Shown here: positions 5,694 through 6,134 of the stretch, piece by piece
How positions within the stretch are numbered: position 1 is the first letter of the stretch
Layout of the letters: each line of letters opens with the position of its first letter
From: Candidatus Peribacteria bacterium
GTDB lineage: Bacteria > Patescibacteriota > Gracilibacteria > Peribacterales > Peribacteraceae
DNA: 6,134 nucleotides
Assembly (NCBI GenBank): GCA_012515645.1
Contig: JAAYXY010000071.1
Span: forward strand, 1 to 6,134
Reading direction: 5' to 3'
Position numbers and translations under genes: made by a program
The notes under the pieces: generated by a model
What the model saw: the letters and a program-made list of their open reading frames with translations, nothing else
Told to the model about the DNA's origin: nothing
Databases searched by the model: none

Positions 5694-6134
5694 CTACGGT
5701 TCTATATGTTTCTGGAAGAGCGGCGCCAGAAGGAGGAGAATGAGTGCGAAGAATGTGAGGAGTCCCATTCCCGCGACGATCAGTACTGCGGGCGGCAGGG
5801 AGGTGAGTGTGCTCCAGAAAGATGGAGAATCTGCAACAGGTTCAGATGTATTTCCTGTGGCTTTGGATGATGCAGCACTACTCGCAACATCATCATCTTC
5901 CGTCGGTGCATTGCCTTGCAGGAGACTGGCAAAGTATGTGCTGGTTGGAGATGTGCAGAGATCATCATCCTGCAGCGCGCGTTCGATGCGGTCAGGTTGC
6001 ACATTCCACTCCGCAGCGTACTTTGCGGCAAGTTCGGAGAGTACACCTGGTGTGGCAGTATCGTCGTTGCGCAGCCGCTGCTGCAACCGGCACAGCAGGC
6101 TCTGCATAGTGGCGAGAGGCGGTGTTGTAGGCGA
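5694..6134 (-). CDS. Tail-anchored membrane protein, probably 5'-truncated by the window edge
   Basis: I do not recognise a family. The frame is open to the right edge. ATG 6107 is an internal candidate start, but the nine codons before it (SPTTPPLAT) have no stop, look like a Pro/Thr linker, and no promoter or ribosome site is clear, so the gene may begin outside the window. From ATG 6107, residues 1-65 are soluble and mostly helical (LLCRLQQRLRN, VLSELAAKYAAEWNVQPDRIERALQDDD). A low-complexity Ser/Thr/Asp/Glu stretch (about 66-98) follows. One strong membrane helix (about 105-130, PPAVLIVAGMGLLTFFALILLLLAPLF) is followed by the short tail QKHIEP. The layout suggests a tail-anchored protein whose soluble part faces the cytoplasm, given the lack of a signal peptide in what is visible. 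It ends with TAG, the only natural amber stop seen here, 40 nt before the coiled-coil gene. Confidence 0.7.
   Translation of the reverse strand, partial: SPTTPPLATMQSLLCRLQQRLRNDDTATPGVLSELAAKYAAEWNVQPDRIERALQDDDLCTSPTSTYFASLLQGNAPTEDDDVASSAASSKATGNTSEPVADSPSFWSTLTSLPPAVLIVAGMGLLTFFALILLLLAPLFQKHIEP

Noticed and set aside
5694..5696. General recoding of TAG as an amino acid, suggested by the in-frame TAG in the cupredoxin-like gene.
   Set aside because: The tail-anchored protein gene ends naturally with TAG just after its membrane helix and before the next gene, so TAG works as a stop in this genome.
1..6134. CRISPR arrays, tRNA or rRNA genes, insertion sequences and long direct repeats.
   Set aside because: None was seen by eye on either strand; coding sequence fills nearly the whole window and no intergenic gap exceeds about 120 bp.

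Overview
The window comes from a bacterial chromosome that is moderately GC-rich by eye. It holds compact, mostly small genes, several of them for secreted or surface proteins. Visible starts almost never have a Shine-Dalgarno sequence. Two promoters sit so close to their ATG that the mRNAs should be leaderless. The divergent delta subunit of DNA polymerase III, the many hypothetical envelope proteins and the (Q/E)TG-hydrophobic-RR tails would fit a Patescibacteria/CPR lineage, but no rRNA or strong marker confirms this, so the assignment is a low-confidence inference. UGA appears to be a normal stop. TAG ends one gene naturally and interrupts another.

Layout. On the + strand at the left are the end of a DUF1761-type membrane protein (2-367), a YceI-domain lipoprotein (410-1036) and a small exported protein with two WPxWIG motifs (1073-1420). 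They converge on a three-gene minus-strand operon that reads from about 4200 down to 1431: a small secreted dockerin (3883-4200), a surface protein with cohesin-like, Cys-rich and fibronectin III domains (2484-3872), and a cupredoxin-like surface protein (1431-2339, ancestral start probably 2477). Gaps inside the operon are 10 and 6 nt. Its promoter is near-consensus sigma70, only 8 nt from the first ATG. Divergent from it is holA (4317-5285), whose stop codon overlaps that of a convergent coiled-coil protein (5282-5653). A tail-anchored membrane protein (5694 to the right edge, probably incomplete) lies upstream of that gene.

How the genes may work together. The operon is the most interesting part. 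It encodes a secreted module with two textbook dockerin calcium loops and a surface-anchored protein with a cohesin-like domain, side by side, plus a third anchored protein. This looks like a minimal self-contained cohesin-dockerin surface assembly without any enzyme attached. The third protein is odd twice over. Its cupredoxin fold has lost three of the four usual copper ligands. Its best start codon (ATG at 2477, 6 nt after the previous gene) is followed eight codons later by an in-frame TAG, after which the frame stays open and encodes a sensible cytoplasmic segment and transmembrane helix.
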